From Plectrocnemia conspersa (taxonomy: Eukaryota; Arthropoda; Insecta; Trichoptera; Polycentropodidae), in the NCBI GenBank assembly GCA_009617715.1, contig VTFK01000670.1, forward strand, positions 30,247 to 94,246: a DNA stretch of 64,000 nucleotides. Reading direction: 5' to 3'. Position numbers and translations under genes: made by a program. Positions 13,291 through 28,189 of this stretch are shown piece after piece (the first letter of the stretch is position 1; each line of letters begins with the position of its first letter). The notes beneath the pieces are model-generated. The model was not told the origin of the DNA. It worked only from the letters and a program-made list of their open reading frames with translations, and did no database searches.

Positions 13291-13299
13291 AGAGCAGCA

Positions 13300-15020
13300 T
13301 AAACGCGTAAAATACATACACGTCCAGAAACATACATTAGTATTTAAATACTTTATTATTAATACATTTATCAAACGGTAATTAACTTTAATTCGAATTG
13401 CGTTTTTGAGCAAAAAAGTGATATTGAAAATTAAACTATGATATCATCTAAAAAATTTGACCTCCCAGAAGTATTAGTATCGATTTATTACGTGTCTAGA
13501 AAATGACTAAGATGACAACATTAGCCTTGTCACATAAGTGTTTAATGTCAATGTATATTATCATGGTTTAACGCAGAATGTTACTAACAATCTCTAAACT
13601 GTCTACGATCTAGGAATATAGGAACAAACTTTTTTTATTATAAATCAACAATTTCACTTTTAAACACGTGTGTAAATGCTTTCTAACAAATCTAATTAGC
13701 ATAAATCATTACTAGTTGCATATACTCGATAAATCACGACATTCCTAAAGCCCGAAGTATTTTTTCTAAGCATTCATCTACAATTTGTTTTGGTACATAA
13801 GTGATGGTATGGCCGCAGGTGAACAATTTCTAAACAAGTCAGAAATGCGGCCCTGTGTTATCTTTTTTTAACATGAAAAATGCTTCATTAGGAATATGCG
13901 GGCGCTTCACTAAAATAAGCACATGCACACACCACTCATTATAACGTATTGAACAATTTAAAACATAGCGTACTCTTTTAAAAAAAAAACATTTACCGGA
14001 ACGTTATGTTGTAATGGACGCGTCAGCGATTGTCAAAGTGTCAAACAGGTGTCTGAAAATGAATTTGTATAAAAACGCAACCGAGTTTCAGTATGTCGAA
14101 AACGTGGTGCGAAGAATGTGTTAATTACGCATGTGAAATATTGACATTCCAGATAATTAAACACTTGTCAGTGACTTACAGAACCGTATGCATAATGCGG
14201 ACGAATACATTTTGATTAACGCAAGTGGTCCAAATTTGAATACAGCTGCAGACAGAATCTTCATGCAAGTTAAATTTAGGAATATTATTCCTATAAAATA
14301 AAGTTTTTTTAAATGTACATATATATTATAAATTAAAAATAATTTACATATACGTCATAAAACACGAATAAATATAATAATCTTAGTATACAACAAAATA
14401 AACCGCAATTGAAACTTTGCGGTTAGTGAAGAATTTTAAAAAATATGCTTTTTAAATTACATAGCTAATAAAAGTCTTTGTATAATATAAATATTATTCG
14501 CCTCAATTGTATTTCAAAGATTGAAAAAATCTCTACGCGGCATAACATTGTTTAATTAAATTGAAAAAAAATTGTCTTGTAAATTATTTAGAATATTATT
14601 AAATATATGCTTTACTTAAAAAATATGTTTTTCTTAGATATGCATAAAAAAATCATTTTCAAATTTAACCCCTTATTGCCGGTCATTTTATGATTACTAT
14701 CTAAATATAAATAAAATATATTTTCGAATTGTTATTTTTCTCCGAAGCGAATATGTTACATCAGAAATTCGCGCCAAATTAAAAAAAGCTGATTTATTTC
14801 GGCAACCATAGAGTTAAAAATCGTTAAAAAATCGTCATTTAATTTTATTTAAATTTAATTAAAAAAAAAATATTCTTTTATTCTTTACCTTAATTTTTTT
14901 AATTTAAAAATTTAAAAAAACAAATAATGATATTAATTATTTTTAATTAAAAAACATACATAATTTCATTTGAAAATATAGGAATATTTTAAAAAATGTT
15001 TTTTTTTTATATATTATTAT
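13300..15020. other. Myosin intron 1, no recognised features
   Basis: AT-rich, with long A and T runs. Nothing supported as a gene or a repeat copy. Confidence 0.5.
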
Positions 15021-15024
15021 AGTT

Positions 15025-15310
15025 GCTTGTATGTTTTATTCTTTCGCTGACTTGACAGGCCCAATACGTTTCAACAGATATAACACAATAAAACACCAGT
15101 GGTGCAAGTTCAGATTTAAAACAAAATTATACATCAGTGACATCTGTTTTATTATTATAAAATATAAATACAGCTTAGTCAATAGATTTAGGTAGGCCCG
15201 GTTTTTAATAATATCGCATTTTTATAAACACAGATTTGAGTCTACTGCTAGGACCCGAACCCACAGCCTCTGTATTATCAGTCCAGCGCCTTACGAACCA
15301 CGGCATTTCA
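15025..15310 (-). mobile_element. tRNA-derived SINE
   Basis: Read on the minus strand, the head (about 15308-15240) looks like a tRNA: GCCGTGGTTCGTAAGGCGCT in the A-box region, an anticodon-arm-like CTGGACTGATAATACAG, and a B box GGGTTCGGGTCC. The body ends near 15025 in ATTGGGCCTGTCAAGTCAGC followed by AATAAAAC. The head is too diverged in its arms to be a working tRNA gene. Confidence 0.6.
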
Positions 15311-15589
15311 GTTTTTATTTAGAAAAATGCGTCAATAATCTCAAATTTTGCGCTCAAAATTTTGATAGTGCTTTATCATTGCAAAATTATAGGCGTTTTA
15401 AGAAATCAATAATTTATGTATTAAATTATAATAGACATATGAAATAAAACATGAATGGAAAAACCAAGCAAGATAGAACAGTGACTAATAAATAAACAAA
15501 ACTGAGTTCAAATCCCATATACTGTTTTTCAATTTCTATCGTGCCTATAAAATATGTGTCACTAATGACTTTGTTTTAAATCTGGTATT

Positions 15590-16120
15590 TTACAGTTATG
15601 TGTTATACAGTTGTAACGTATTGGGCTCACGCATAACAAGTCACAGCCTAAGAATAAAAATATACAAATTAGCGAATATAAATATACATACAAAATTATG
15701 TTTTTATTTATTTCTAAAATATACTTATATGTATATTTAATCAAAAATAATTAAATTTTAAAATAAAAAGAGATTTAAGCTTAGAATGTAAGAACAACCT
15801 TTTTTTAATTAAACCTAATTTATTGATTTTTTGACGGCTTTTAACCCGTTGGTTACCGAAATACGATATATTAGCTTTACGGTGATAATTGCTATATTAA
15901 AGAAATAATCAATTATCATTAGGTTTTCCTAGATTTTTTAAATTTCACGGATGATTAGGATTATATTGTAAATTCACAAATATACAGACTGATTTCATTC
16001 TGGTGTATCACTACTAACTTGTTGGTGTTTATTGTGTTTTTAACCCGCTGTAACGCATTGGGTCAACGCCTGGCATGTATAATAATAAAATTGACTATAA
16101 GTAAAAATGAATTAATATCC
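15590..16120 (+). repeat. Two SINE-like 3' modules
   Basis: 15600-15670 has TTGTAACGTATTGGGCTCACGC and 16055-16095 has CTGTAACGCATTGGGTCAACGC. Both resemble the end of the SINE at 15025-15310, which reads CGTATTGGGCC on the minus strand. A further copy lies near 54510. The segment 15860-16040 shares body text with 22330-22510 and 54290-54470. Confidence 0.5.
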
Positions 16121-18880
16121 CAAAATACACATTCATTTTATTATTTGCGATTATTTAACAAAAATATATTTTAATTAAAAGCTATATTATTAGTGAAACA
16201 TACTGAAAAAAAATAGGAAAAGAAAATATTAGGTTATTAAAAATAATCATATAAATCTTAATTAAAATTACTGAAATAAAATTGAAATATTTAAAAACAA
16301 ACGAGTTTAATATACATATATAACCCCCTCACCGTTCAAACACAAACATACAAAATCAAATTGTTTTTAATAACAAAGGTGCATTACTAAACAAAACACG
16401 AGTGAAATCAGAAATTAGGAACACGATAGTCTGCTGACAATAACTCATGGCTTAATAGATATATCAGATATTTTCCCACAAATAGCGTAAAAGAGATGCA
16501 CAGGAGGCGCAGCTAAACAGTAACATTATTGGTCCTAAGATTGACCACATCACCACGGACGAGCATCGAAAACATCAAGACCACGATGAACTAGGGACCA
16601 GAGGCACTCAATATTTTTACAACTGCAGAACGACGAGGACTTGATTTAACAGTTTTGAATCATTCGACACCGCCATCCGATACTGAAACCTGTGTTTTTA
16701 TTATATATATCGGTATAATTTGTATATTTTCGCAATAAAACTGTGTATCAAACAGATTTTTCTGGGTCTAACTGATGAATAAGTCACACTACTCGACTTT
16801 TACCCCGAGAAACATATTAACAGTTTCATATAAAAGCAAAAAATAAATGAAAAGAACATGGAATTTAATTCTATAATTTTAGTAGCGCTCTGTAAACAGC
16901 CACTGCGTTGGTTCCTTCCTTAAGCAAAGGCGTACTTATCGATAAGTAGACCTTCTATACATGATGCGCCCCTGCTAGTACAGCTGCTGAATTTTTATTC
17001 AACGTAAGGCATCGTGTTTCGTACATTTTAGAATATTTTTTTTTTAATATTTTGTAACTTAGACATATATTTTGGCACAATTGTGAAAAGTGGTTCGCTA
17101 CCTATTTTATAGCTAATATTTAATACAATTCAAGTCTTTATCTCAACATATAATTTTATTTCCTTGCTATCTGATATATCTATATCAAAAACCTATATTG
17201 CTATTATTAAAAAACAGCAATATTTTTAATTAACAATTTATCTGAATTGACAGCTTATCGTTATCAGTTTCTTCTCAAAATCCTACTTATACACATTGAT
17301 ATTGTTTTTAATTATCTACACAAGCACATTACATAAACGCTTCATTTTCGAGCAATTTATTATATACACAATATACAATTTCCCATTGACAAATATATAT
17401 TTAGAGGAAAATCTAGTTTTATCTCCCTTTCGAATCAGATTTGATATCGATCTGATACCCATAAACCCAGACAACAATCGAACGTTATGAAACGGATTTT
17501 TCGCAATGGAATCGTCCTACTTTCCGGGACTACTATGACTATGACAATAGATTGCCAAATGTCACGCGATTCAGACGGTGGGCGCCGACGCCGGAAAAGT
17601 TCGACAAACTCCGTAGACCCGGGTCAATTGTTAATAATGACGATTCCACAACATATCGGCCTTAAGTTCTAACGGACCGATCGTCGAATATTTACCACGG
17701 AAGATCTTAAGGCGGTCAGGGTATTCAACTTTTTTTATAATTTGGGACGTATCGTTAAAAGCAATAGAAGCAAATCGGCTTTTGTGACACTTTGAGCCAA
17801 TTAAGGCGCGGCCGATGGTAATCTAATATTCGAAAACAAGATAGACCTAGAGTGGTTCAAAATCTAAATATCAGTATTCACGTATAAAATAGTTACACTT
17901 AATTATTAATCGGTTCAATCAGTAAACGTCAAAACAGCATTACAAAGATAAATAAGACGATAGATAACACAAATGTCAGCGATAGACTTAGATTTTATCT
18001 TTTATATTTGAAACAAATTAATAATTACTTCAAACAATACTTATATACACAACCAAGAGACCATAATGGTTTCGCTTATAAATAGCCACCCGGGAGACTG
18101 ACGGATGAATAACGCATAATGAGTTTGAAAAAAATTGACATCACTTTTACACCAGTTTTATTGTACAGTAGCATGCAATAAAATCTACAGCACTTATTGG
18201 AATCATAAATAATTTAAGATATAATATTCGTAATCCTTAAATTAATTTATCTGAACTTTTTATCACTCACTTAGGGAATGTCTATATTGTTTTTGAGACA
18301 ATAACTATAGACAATTGACTTCAGCTTTCGTGGTGAAAATATTTATAAAAAATATAATACCATATAAATCGCCTATAATTAAGTTTGAATGAAAATTTCT
18401 ATTATGTATTCGTCAATTAGGTTATCGACAAGACATTTACATTCGGTCGGTTATAACGAGAGTTTTCAAATATTCACTATTTTCAACTATTATAGATTAT
18501 ATATTCGAATATAAAAAAAATATAAAAATTCAGCTTTAATAATGAATACAGTACATACATATTTACTAGACTATTAATTTTAACTTTGAAATTAAAATAT
18601 AGCATTAAAACTTTATATAAGTAAAAGTTTTGTTTTAATTATTATTGCCAGCAATATGTATTGCCTTATTGCCAGCAATATGTTGTATACTATTTTCAAT
18701 ATTTCTGTAAATTTGTGTTGCAAATATATTTAAGGAAAAATTTAATTTTGTAACTTTAGCACATTTATTAAATTAGAGCTATAAATGTTTCAAAAGGTTT
18801 CATTTTATTTATTACTGCTGCCGAAATGACTCATTCAGATATTGTTCATGTGGACTTGATTGTCAGCAATGTGTTGTCTA
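16121..18880. other. Myosin intron 1, no recognised gene
   Basis: 16330-16790 is a less AT-rich block ending in CAATAAAACTGTGTATCAAAC, which could be an LTR-like or SINE-like remnant, but no second copy was found here. A short local duplication, TTGCCAGCAATATGT, is at about 18646 and 18668. Nothing else is supported. Confidence 0.4.
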
Positions 18881-18889
18881 TCTTTTCTT

Positions 18890-19420
18890 TTTAATACATG
18901 CATCTAACATGCATAAAATGGACCAATCGACACCAAAGCTCGAGTGTTTCGGACTGTGAAATAGTGACGCTTTTTTATGAGAGTAAAATACATTTATACG
19001 GTTGCATTACGTACTTTGACAATGACAGACAAAAAATGTTAACAGGGAACTGTGCGAAATCCAGAGAGCCAATTATATGGGAGTGCTTCTTATATTCCGG
19101 AGCGGAAGGTGGAACAATGAAGACGATGGATTATAAAACTATCCTGGATTTTTTTTAAGCACATGGACTCAAATTTGGACTGTGTTTCAATGATATTTCT
19201 GCACCTTGTTTTTTTGATAATGTAGGAAAAAACTTGAGACTGGCTCTTAAATAGTCGAATATCTTCGGGCAATATGTAATAAAAAAAAATCGATCACGAA
19301 AATCGATGAGTAAAAAAAGAACTTATAGAAGAGATCGAAAAAGTTGGTCACGACAAATTGGACCACGAACTAGTTGAACCATTTATTAAATTCGTGCTTT
19401 TCCATGTTTTAGCAGTATTG
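18890..19420 (+). pseudogene. Tc1-like transposase remnant
   Basis: Broken frames read in family order: a YESKIHLYG stretch (compare SDESKFNLFG), then IIWECFLYSG (compare VMVWGCFS), then KKELIEEIEKVGHDKL followed by LVEPFIKF in another frame, as in the Tc1 C-terminus. A stop after ILDFF at 19158 and frame changes show it is dead. The identification rests on these short motifs. Confidence 0.45.
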
Positions 19421-20199
19421 AAGACTTAAAGTAGTGAACAAAATATTAATATTTTATGTTTATAAAATATGTAATGTACGATTTTAACCCTTTAGTGATA
19501 AATTAATTTTCATAAAAGTCGCGTAATTAGTCGATTTTACAGTAAAAAATAAATTTAAAGATTAAATTACAATTTTTTATGTTTATATTCATTCTATGCT
19601 GCAACTATATTTACCTTCAGGATTAAGTCTTTAATTTAGTTTTTACTGTATAATTGATTTATTACGTGACTTTATATGAAAATTAATTCAGCACTCAAAA
19701 ATAAAATATTTTTTTATTGAGCGTGAGATAAATACGAACCGTACACGGTGATTCGGATTTATCCACACCTAGCACATAAAAGGTTAAAATAAATTTTCAA
19801 CAAAATTTTTTTTTTTTTATAATTTTACACTCTACTTTATATTATTATAAAATATATAATGTCGTCTATTCTATGATATTATATCATATTTATGGTATAT
19901 ATCCTATGAATAACATATTCTATGTTTTCCTCATAGTCCAGATAATATTACACATCCTGTAACAGTAACATTAAATCGGTCAAGGCATTTGAATAATAGG
20001 TTGATAATTTCTGTAACGTTGCATAAAACACGTTAAATAAATAGCTGAGATTAGATTAGCATTCGCGACTACTTAATGATAATAGAAAGCCTCTTATGTA
20101 TATTTATATATTTAAAAACTAGATCAGCTGAACAAGTGGTTCATATTACATTTCGGAATTTATAATATACTTAATTGGATTATGTTTAAATAGCTTAAT

Positions 20200-20660
20200 T
20201 TTAAACACAAACTTTCACAATATGTAAGTTAAAAAAACACGGTTCTTCAGGGGTAAGGCGAATCATTGATAATCTAATACGATGGAATCGAACTCGATTC
20301 CGATTAGATAGATATACCAATTTTCGTATAAGGGCCACTGCTTGTGTTTTTTCTGTGCCAGCTACAAAACGTGTTTCGAAAAAGCCATTAGAAGCATCCA
20401 TTAACGGTTCCTCTTTTATGTTCCACTGAGAAGCAAAAACGCACTAAGGTCGCGTCTTGAGGAAGAAGAGGACAAGGTGGAGTTGCAAGATTTGCAAAAA
20501 GAGAATTAAAACCTTGACCTTCGGTGGTAACGACGACCGCGATTGCATGTCTCAAGGTGAACTTGGAAAGGATGGATTCGCGGGAAAGTTGCTCCATGTT
20601 TACGTTAGAAGTAATGCAAAAATCGACAACAATAAGATTGTAGCAATTTAGCATAATTTA
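20200..20660. other. GC-richer block of unknown nature
   Basis: Noticeably less AT-rich than its surroundings, with overlapping open frames on both strands (plus 20457-20651; minus 20388-20654 and 20201-20401). No motif is recognised. It could be an old retrocopy or element fragment. Confidence 0.3.
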
Positions 20661-21419
20661 TATATTTATCAATACATTGCTATATTCGTTATTTTTATTG
20701 ACTTGTATTTAAAAAAGGGAGTTCGAAAATAGCTGTTCTGAAAGACTTTTTTTTTACACACACAACAAAAAAAAGCTATACAAATGCAAATGTATCTTAA
20801 CAATTTGGAGATTACGATGAATAGTGCGTTGAACTCTTAAACAATTAACTACTAAAAGTGATTTAAAAACTATTTATTATTTAATTTAAAATGAGTTTTG
20901 ACCGTACAAAATCGTAACAGAGCAATTAACTTGTATACTATCCGTTAAACAATTTAAAAACTGACATTTTAGCGTTCTGCTAGAAAGGAATGTTAAGGAT
21001 AATGGACCAGCATTATGTATTTTTTGGGCGTAATTGACGATAAAACGGGATCTATTGTGAATGGCTCAAAAGCGACAGAATATGCCAATGAGACAAAGGA
21101 TTCTACATAGCATCCTATCCAGGGTATCTATTATATATTCTATTATAGATTACAGTTCCACCACAAAATATCTATGAATCGCCAAGGAGCCAAAGAAGAA
21201 GAGGATCGTTGATCTCCTCCCATTTCCCCGATCGTTTATAAGCTAGAACGCTGCCACAGGAAAATAACTTAATAACTAGTAATTTAAATAAAAAAAAAAC
21301 TTTAAAAATTCATAATTGTAATATTCCAACTCAGAATATGGTAGCGATTTTATATACAAAATAAAAGGGGCAGACTGATCATTTTTGCTATTGAAATTAT
21401 ATACAATGACATTACGTCG

Positions 21420-22170
21420 AATCTATGATATTGCTAATTGTGCAAAATCTGCAAAAATTTGCCTAATTCATGAAAAGTGCAACTGAGATAGTAACGCTTC
21501 GGTAGTGTTTTTTATATCATTTTTTTGTATCTTTTTTGACGGATTCGATTTATTTTGCTCCTATAAAGTGTATGAATAGTAATGGCGTTAAAAATAGTGG
21601 TCCGTTATACTTTATTTAGTCGTGAGATTGGCGGATATCTTGAAATTAAATGAAATAAAATAATTAATAACTATTGGATAGGATAGGTGTGAGCGAGCGA
21701 GCGTTAGTGAACAGTGAACACCCCACGAATAACTCTCTGCAACGAATCATGGGGTGTTCACTGCTCGCACCTAACCTGTCCAAAATACATGTACGTCATC
21801 ATATTCAAAATGCTAAACTTTTTTGCCATTCCAAATAAAGATGAATTAATAATTAATTTATTTTTATATAATGAAATGATATTTGGTTTAGATACAAAAG
21901 ACACCACCCGAGCGCTATTATTTACTTTGCTCAATCCACAAAATAAGCAAAAAATCCTGCGCAATTCACGCATTAGGCAGATAATTTGCCTAATTCATGA
22001 ATGAAGCAACGTCTCTGCACTTTTTTGCCTATTTCACGTAATAAGCAATTGCACGGATCGGTGTAACCACTATTACCTAATTTGTGATAAATGCAAAACT
22101 GTCGCTTTATTAATGAATTAGGCAACTTTTTGCCTATTTCACGTAATAAGCAATTCGGTGTAACATATAC
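21420..22170. repeat. Cluster of short repeats plus a foldback
   Basis: TTTGCCTATTTCACGTAATAAGCAATT occurs at about 22026 and 22131, each followed by CGGTGTAAC. TTTGCCTAATTCATGAA occurs near 21457 and 21978. An imperfect foldback at 21674-21786 pairs AGTGAACACCCCA with TGGGGTGTTCACT, with continued pairing in the flanks. The cluster looks like one or more decayed DNA elements. Confidence 0.5.
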
Positions 22171-22329
22171 ACTACTACAAATTAGTCAATAAAGTGATTT
22201 TTGGGGCAATTTTTTAGCTGGAACTGAGGTTCGTATTAATCAATCCGGTATATGTCCTAATAGTATGAGTTCAGAAGTACGGCATAAAGTCACAATTAGT
22301 CTAACGCCCTTTTCAGTCCTTGGTCCTCT

Positions 22330-22510
22330 GACAAATATCGATAATTCGGGGGTGGAACTAGATTTGTTATTATCAATACCTGGGTTTAAATTACATACGT
22401 ATATACTCTGGTGTTTCATAAAAATTATTATGATTATTATAAAAATTATAATTCCAATCGAAGATCACAGATTTAGTTTTCCTAAATTTACTTAACCTCA
22501 CGAATGAATA
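22330..22510 (+). repeat. Interspersed repeat body shared with 54290-54470
   Basis: Both hold ATAATTCC(A/G)AT(C/A)GA, then ATCAC, then TTTTCCTA(A/G)ATTT and CTCAC followed by ATATCGT-like text. It is probably the body of the SINE-like family whose 3' module is at 54510. Confidence 0.45.
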
Positions 22511-23576
22511 TCGTAATGAATAATTAAAATAAAATTGAGTCAAATTTTTAAAAAAAATTTAAATTTGTTTAGTATATAAACAATTAGCTATATTAATATA
22601 AGTAAACATCTGCCCACAGCATGCTTAGGATTAGGGTATCATTTTTATTGTGCTGTGCTTATTTTGGAAAGTAAATAAATAACTCGATATTTTTACAAAT
22701 AAAGGAATGTCACACAGTTATACATTTATAATTATGAATCAGAATAAAGACCTAATTAAGATAATTTAAATAAAAGAATAATTAAAAATGTTGTTAAAAT
22801 GAAAATAAATAATATTTCATTACTGCATGATGTTGAATATAATACTAATTACACAATTAATCGATCGATGAGATCATCGATCAGATCTCTAATTATAAAA
22901 CAATATAATTACAGCAATGATGATTCACTGCTTATCAAGTTGCTTATCGATTGGGTAATCAAATTTAGAGTTATACAATTGCACTAGTAAAATTTGAAGT
23001 TACCACACATGAAACAAGTGTCTGTAATTAAGCGTTACAATCGTTTCAATGTAAACAACTCACCTGCGCCTATATAACAATAACAATAGATTGGAACTAT
23101 TTAAAAAATCAATATTGATAACGCTCACCGAGCACCGGGCGGAAAGCTGATTAGGTCAGGGCTTATAAATATAGCTTATGAGTCAAATAATACAGTCTTA
23201 TCAATAGTGGACATTGCTGGACGACCACATCCTTATGATTTAACGCAAGCAAAGCATAAGAATGTGTCATTTTATACATCGAGTATGAAAGAGTAACTGT
23301 AAAAAATATTGCATTGTGTCGTATGCATAGGTGGAAACACTTTGACGGTGAGTAACTTGATAAGTTTGTGCCTTGAATGTTAAGTACCTATGAAACTTCA
23401 TCAGTTTCTCATTGGAATGTTCGTATTGTGCATTGTGCATTGTGCACTTTTAGGGTGTTGCGTGTGTGTAATATGTGAGAGTTAAAAGATTATACGTTTT
23501 CAAATAATTGTTGTTTTTTTCTTAAACACATTAGCCCGGTAACTCATTATTTTGAGCATGTTATATTTTTTGTTAC

Positions 23577-23665
23577 CTGAGTTGAAGGTTGTCCACGAAG
23601 AGGTCGGGCGTTAGATCGTCCAGCAGTACGAAGTCAGGTACGCCCACTTCTGGAGCTGTCGCCAT
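23577..23665 (-). CDS. Myosin I first coding exon
   Basis: This 89-nt exon starts with ATG at 23663-23665 (context has A at -3 and G at +4). It encodes a 29-residue N-terminus containing VPDFVLLDDLTPDLFVDNLQ and ends in CTCAG before a GTAACA donor. The spare AG joins the A that opens exon 2 at 2805 to make Arg, so the protein reads NLQLR then [13 protein letters not shown], as in Myo1D-type N-termini. The intron it implies, 2806-23576, is 20.8 kb long. No other coding exon of this gene was seen inside it. Confidence 0.88.
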
Positions 23666-23702
23666 CCTGAAGGAAACAAAACTAGACCGGCGATAAAAAG
23701 AC

Positions 23703-23737
23703 ACAACCGAAAGCAACGAACTTCGCCGGCAAACTGA
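23703..23737 (-). promoter_or_regulatory. Inr plus DPE core promoter of the myosin gene
   Basis: On the minus strand TCAGT lies at 23737-23733, so A+1 is at 23735. GGTTGT occupies exactly +28 to +33 (23708-23703), matching the DPE consensus RGWYV(T). No TATA box is visible near -30. The predicted 5'UTR is about 70 nt, ending at the ATG at 23665. The match in both sequence and spacing makes this a good start-site prediction, but it is sequence-only. Confidence 0.7.
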
Positions 23738-23740
23738 CAC

Positions 23741-25160
23741 AGCCGCGTACTAGTCGCTCGCTATTTTTGAATTTCACTCGTTACTTCGGAACGTTACAAG
23801 ATGGCAACACTAATGAAGCAATGTCAATAATTAAAAAAAAGACTATTTATTAAATGAATTTATAAAATTCTTTGTTGCGTAAAAGTTATTGTTTATACAT
23901 AACAATAATATTTATTGAACAATAAATAAATATACAGATTAAGCAACATTTTATTAGTATGTATTAAAATATATGTGCTAGGATGGGTAACCGCATATAA
24001 AATTTCTGGAATAGTTTTGTATGTTTTGAAATAATGTTTAATATATAGTATAATTTAACATATTCTTATCTGTGATGTATTACTAGTACACACTGCTTAT
24101 AATAATTTAATGTTTAAGCATTGAATAAAATAATAATAACCACATTTTGTCTAAAAAATATAACCATGGCTATGGAGCCGGAGTAGAAAATATCGACCGA
24201 CTCTGACTCTTTTTTAACCCTTTCCGCCATGCGTTTTAAGTCGATATTATGGAGTAAAAAAAAGTTATTATAACAGCCGACCGGCTACCGGTCGCGCGTG
24301 ATCACACGTAGACACATACACTGGCGTGGCACTAATCCAAGCGAATGACATCCAGGGTCATGTTTCTACACTGGTCAAATTTATATATGACATGTTGGAA
24401 ATTGTATGTATTTACTAATTACTTTCACACTTAATTCGTTAACACATCATCTGACTCGCATCCTGTCATAAAAATTCAGAGCTCGACAGCATTTCCAAAA
24501 TGTATAGAAAAATCACGTAAATTGTATACCAAAAATTGCTAATTATGTTTTGTTCATTCTTCTTTGAAAATAATTAAATATAAATTTGATATTTTAAATA
24601 TCTTAACGAAATTTTTAAATTCGGAGTCGGCAAAAATTTCTAACGACTCCATAGCCCAGAAAACTACATTATTTGTTGAATCAGATATAAGAAAATTTAT
24701 TGACACATAAAAAGATAGGAAATATATTATTTAGTAAAAGTGTTACACATTTTAGTTTTCAGCTCATTTAATCCGCATCTTAAAACCCTTATTGAGCAAT
24801 CTGATATTAAACCAGCTGCACTCAAGCAATATGAAAAGCGTGGAGTTGAAAACATAGGAATTTCTTTATCAAAACAAAGAATAATAAAGAATACGTTTTT
24901 ATTACAAAAAAATATAAATTTAATTGTATAACATACAATACATAAAATACACGAAAGCAAACGTTTATAATTGAAAGCTACATATAATTATATCTACTGC
25001 AATCAATTTATAATATAAAGTTCAACATGAGCTGGTTTTGTAGTTATAAATGTGAGTTATTATTTATTATATTTTCCACAAAGTCACGAACATTGATATG
25101 AGCATTAATATGGCCTAAAAGGCTGCTTTCCATTAAATAGCCTGTCTTATAGTTACATCA
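23741..25160. other. Spacer between the myosin promoter and zinc-finger gene A
   Basis: No recognised gene. It holds the upstream side of the myosin promoter and the 3' side of gene A. A candidate poly(A) signal for gene A (AATAAA on the minus strand) lies near 25067. Confidence 0.5.
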
Positions 25161-27498
<2,338 letters not shown>

Positions 27499-27565
27499 TG
27501 TAAATGTGTCGACTTGACAGTTCACAACTAACATTTGGTCCAAATACGACAATTTGTCGAGCAAA
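27499..27565 (-). promoter_or_regulatory. Shared promoter/5'UTR block of the zinc-finger array, gene A copy
   Basis: Upstream of the ATG the minus strand reads GCTCGAC, seven bases, then TCGTATTTGGACCAAA, then GAACTGTCAAG. The same order and spacing recurs before genes C, D, E and F, far more alike than the intron and spacer DNA around it. It is probably core promoter plus 5'UTR. Confidence 0.6.
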
Positions 27566-28180
27566 GAGAAAGAATGCAAGAATTAAAAACTTTCCATGTA
27601 ATAATATTTTATTAATTTATTTAGCTAATTGCTTATACAATTAACAAATTAATTAAAGAATATATATTAAACATAAAATAAAAAAATACTTAATATTATA
27701 ATTTATTTCCTAATGTACTATGTAATGTGTTTTCGATTAATATTTATTTTTATATAGGAATTTTACATTTATATCAAATTTATTTAAATACAATCATTTC
27801 ATTTTTTTTTGGAACATAGCCATAACTAATCAAAGTCGGAATTCCATCCTGAATTTTAATCGCCACATGCTGGCGTTTTTTTTATTTTAACTAGGGCTTA
27901 TATTCGGGGGAGGGCTTATATTCCAAAAACTCCTTTTTTGGAGTTATTGAAAAAATTTTCAGAGGATGTCTTATTTTCGGAAAAAGACGGTATATAATAG
28001 TATTGCACAATAATTGAAATTGTAGATTTTTTTTTGTGTTTATACCTAACATATTTTTCATCTTGGATAATATACCTATTTTTTTTAATATGTAATTACA
28101 TATAAAGAAAAAAAATTCTCGTTGTTTTTCGAATTTACAGCACTTTTTCTAGCGACAGCTAATTTGACAGCTGATTTGTG
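27566..28180. other. Spacer upstream of gene A
   Basis: AT-rich. 27890-27990 holds a direct repeat of AGGGCTTATATTC and then TCTTATTTTCGGAAAAAGACGG, a text typical of old DNA-transposon termini. No gene. Confidence 0.4.
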
Positions 28181-28189
28181 ATCAGTTTG

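Noticed and set aside
15235..15308. A functional tRNA gene on the minus strand
   Set aside because: The B box is good, but the arms do not pair well and the sequence continues into a SINE body and tail.
18898..19158. 86-residue protein as a real small gene
   Set aside because: Its text follows Tc1 transposase order and continues in other frames after stops, so it is a fossil.
21420..22170. CRISPR-like array of short repeats
   Set aside because: Only two or three imperfect copies with irregular spacing in a eukaryotic intron; decayed transposon text is a simpler explanation.
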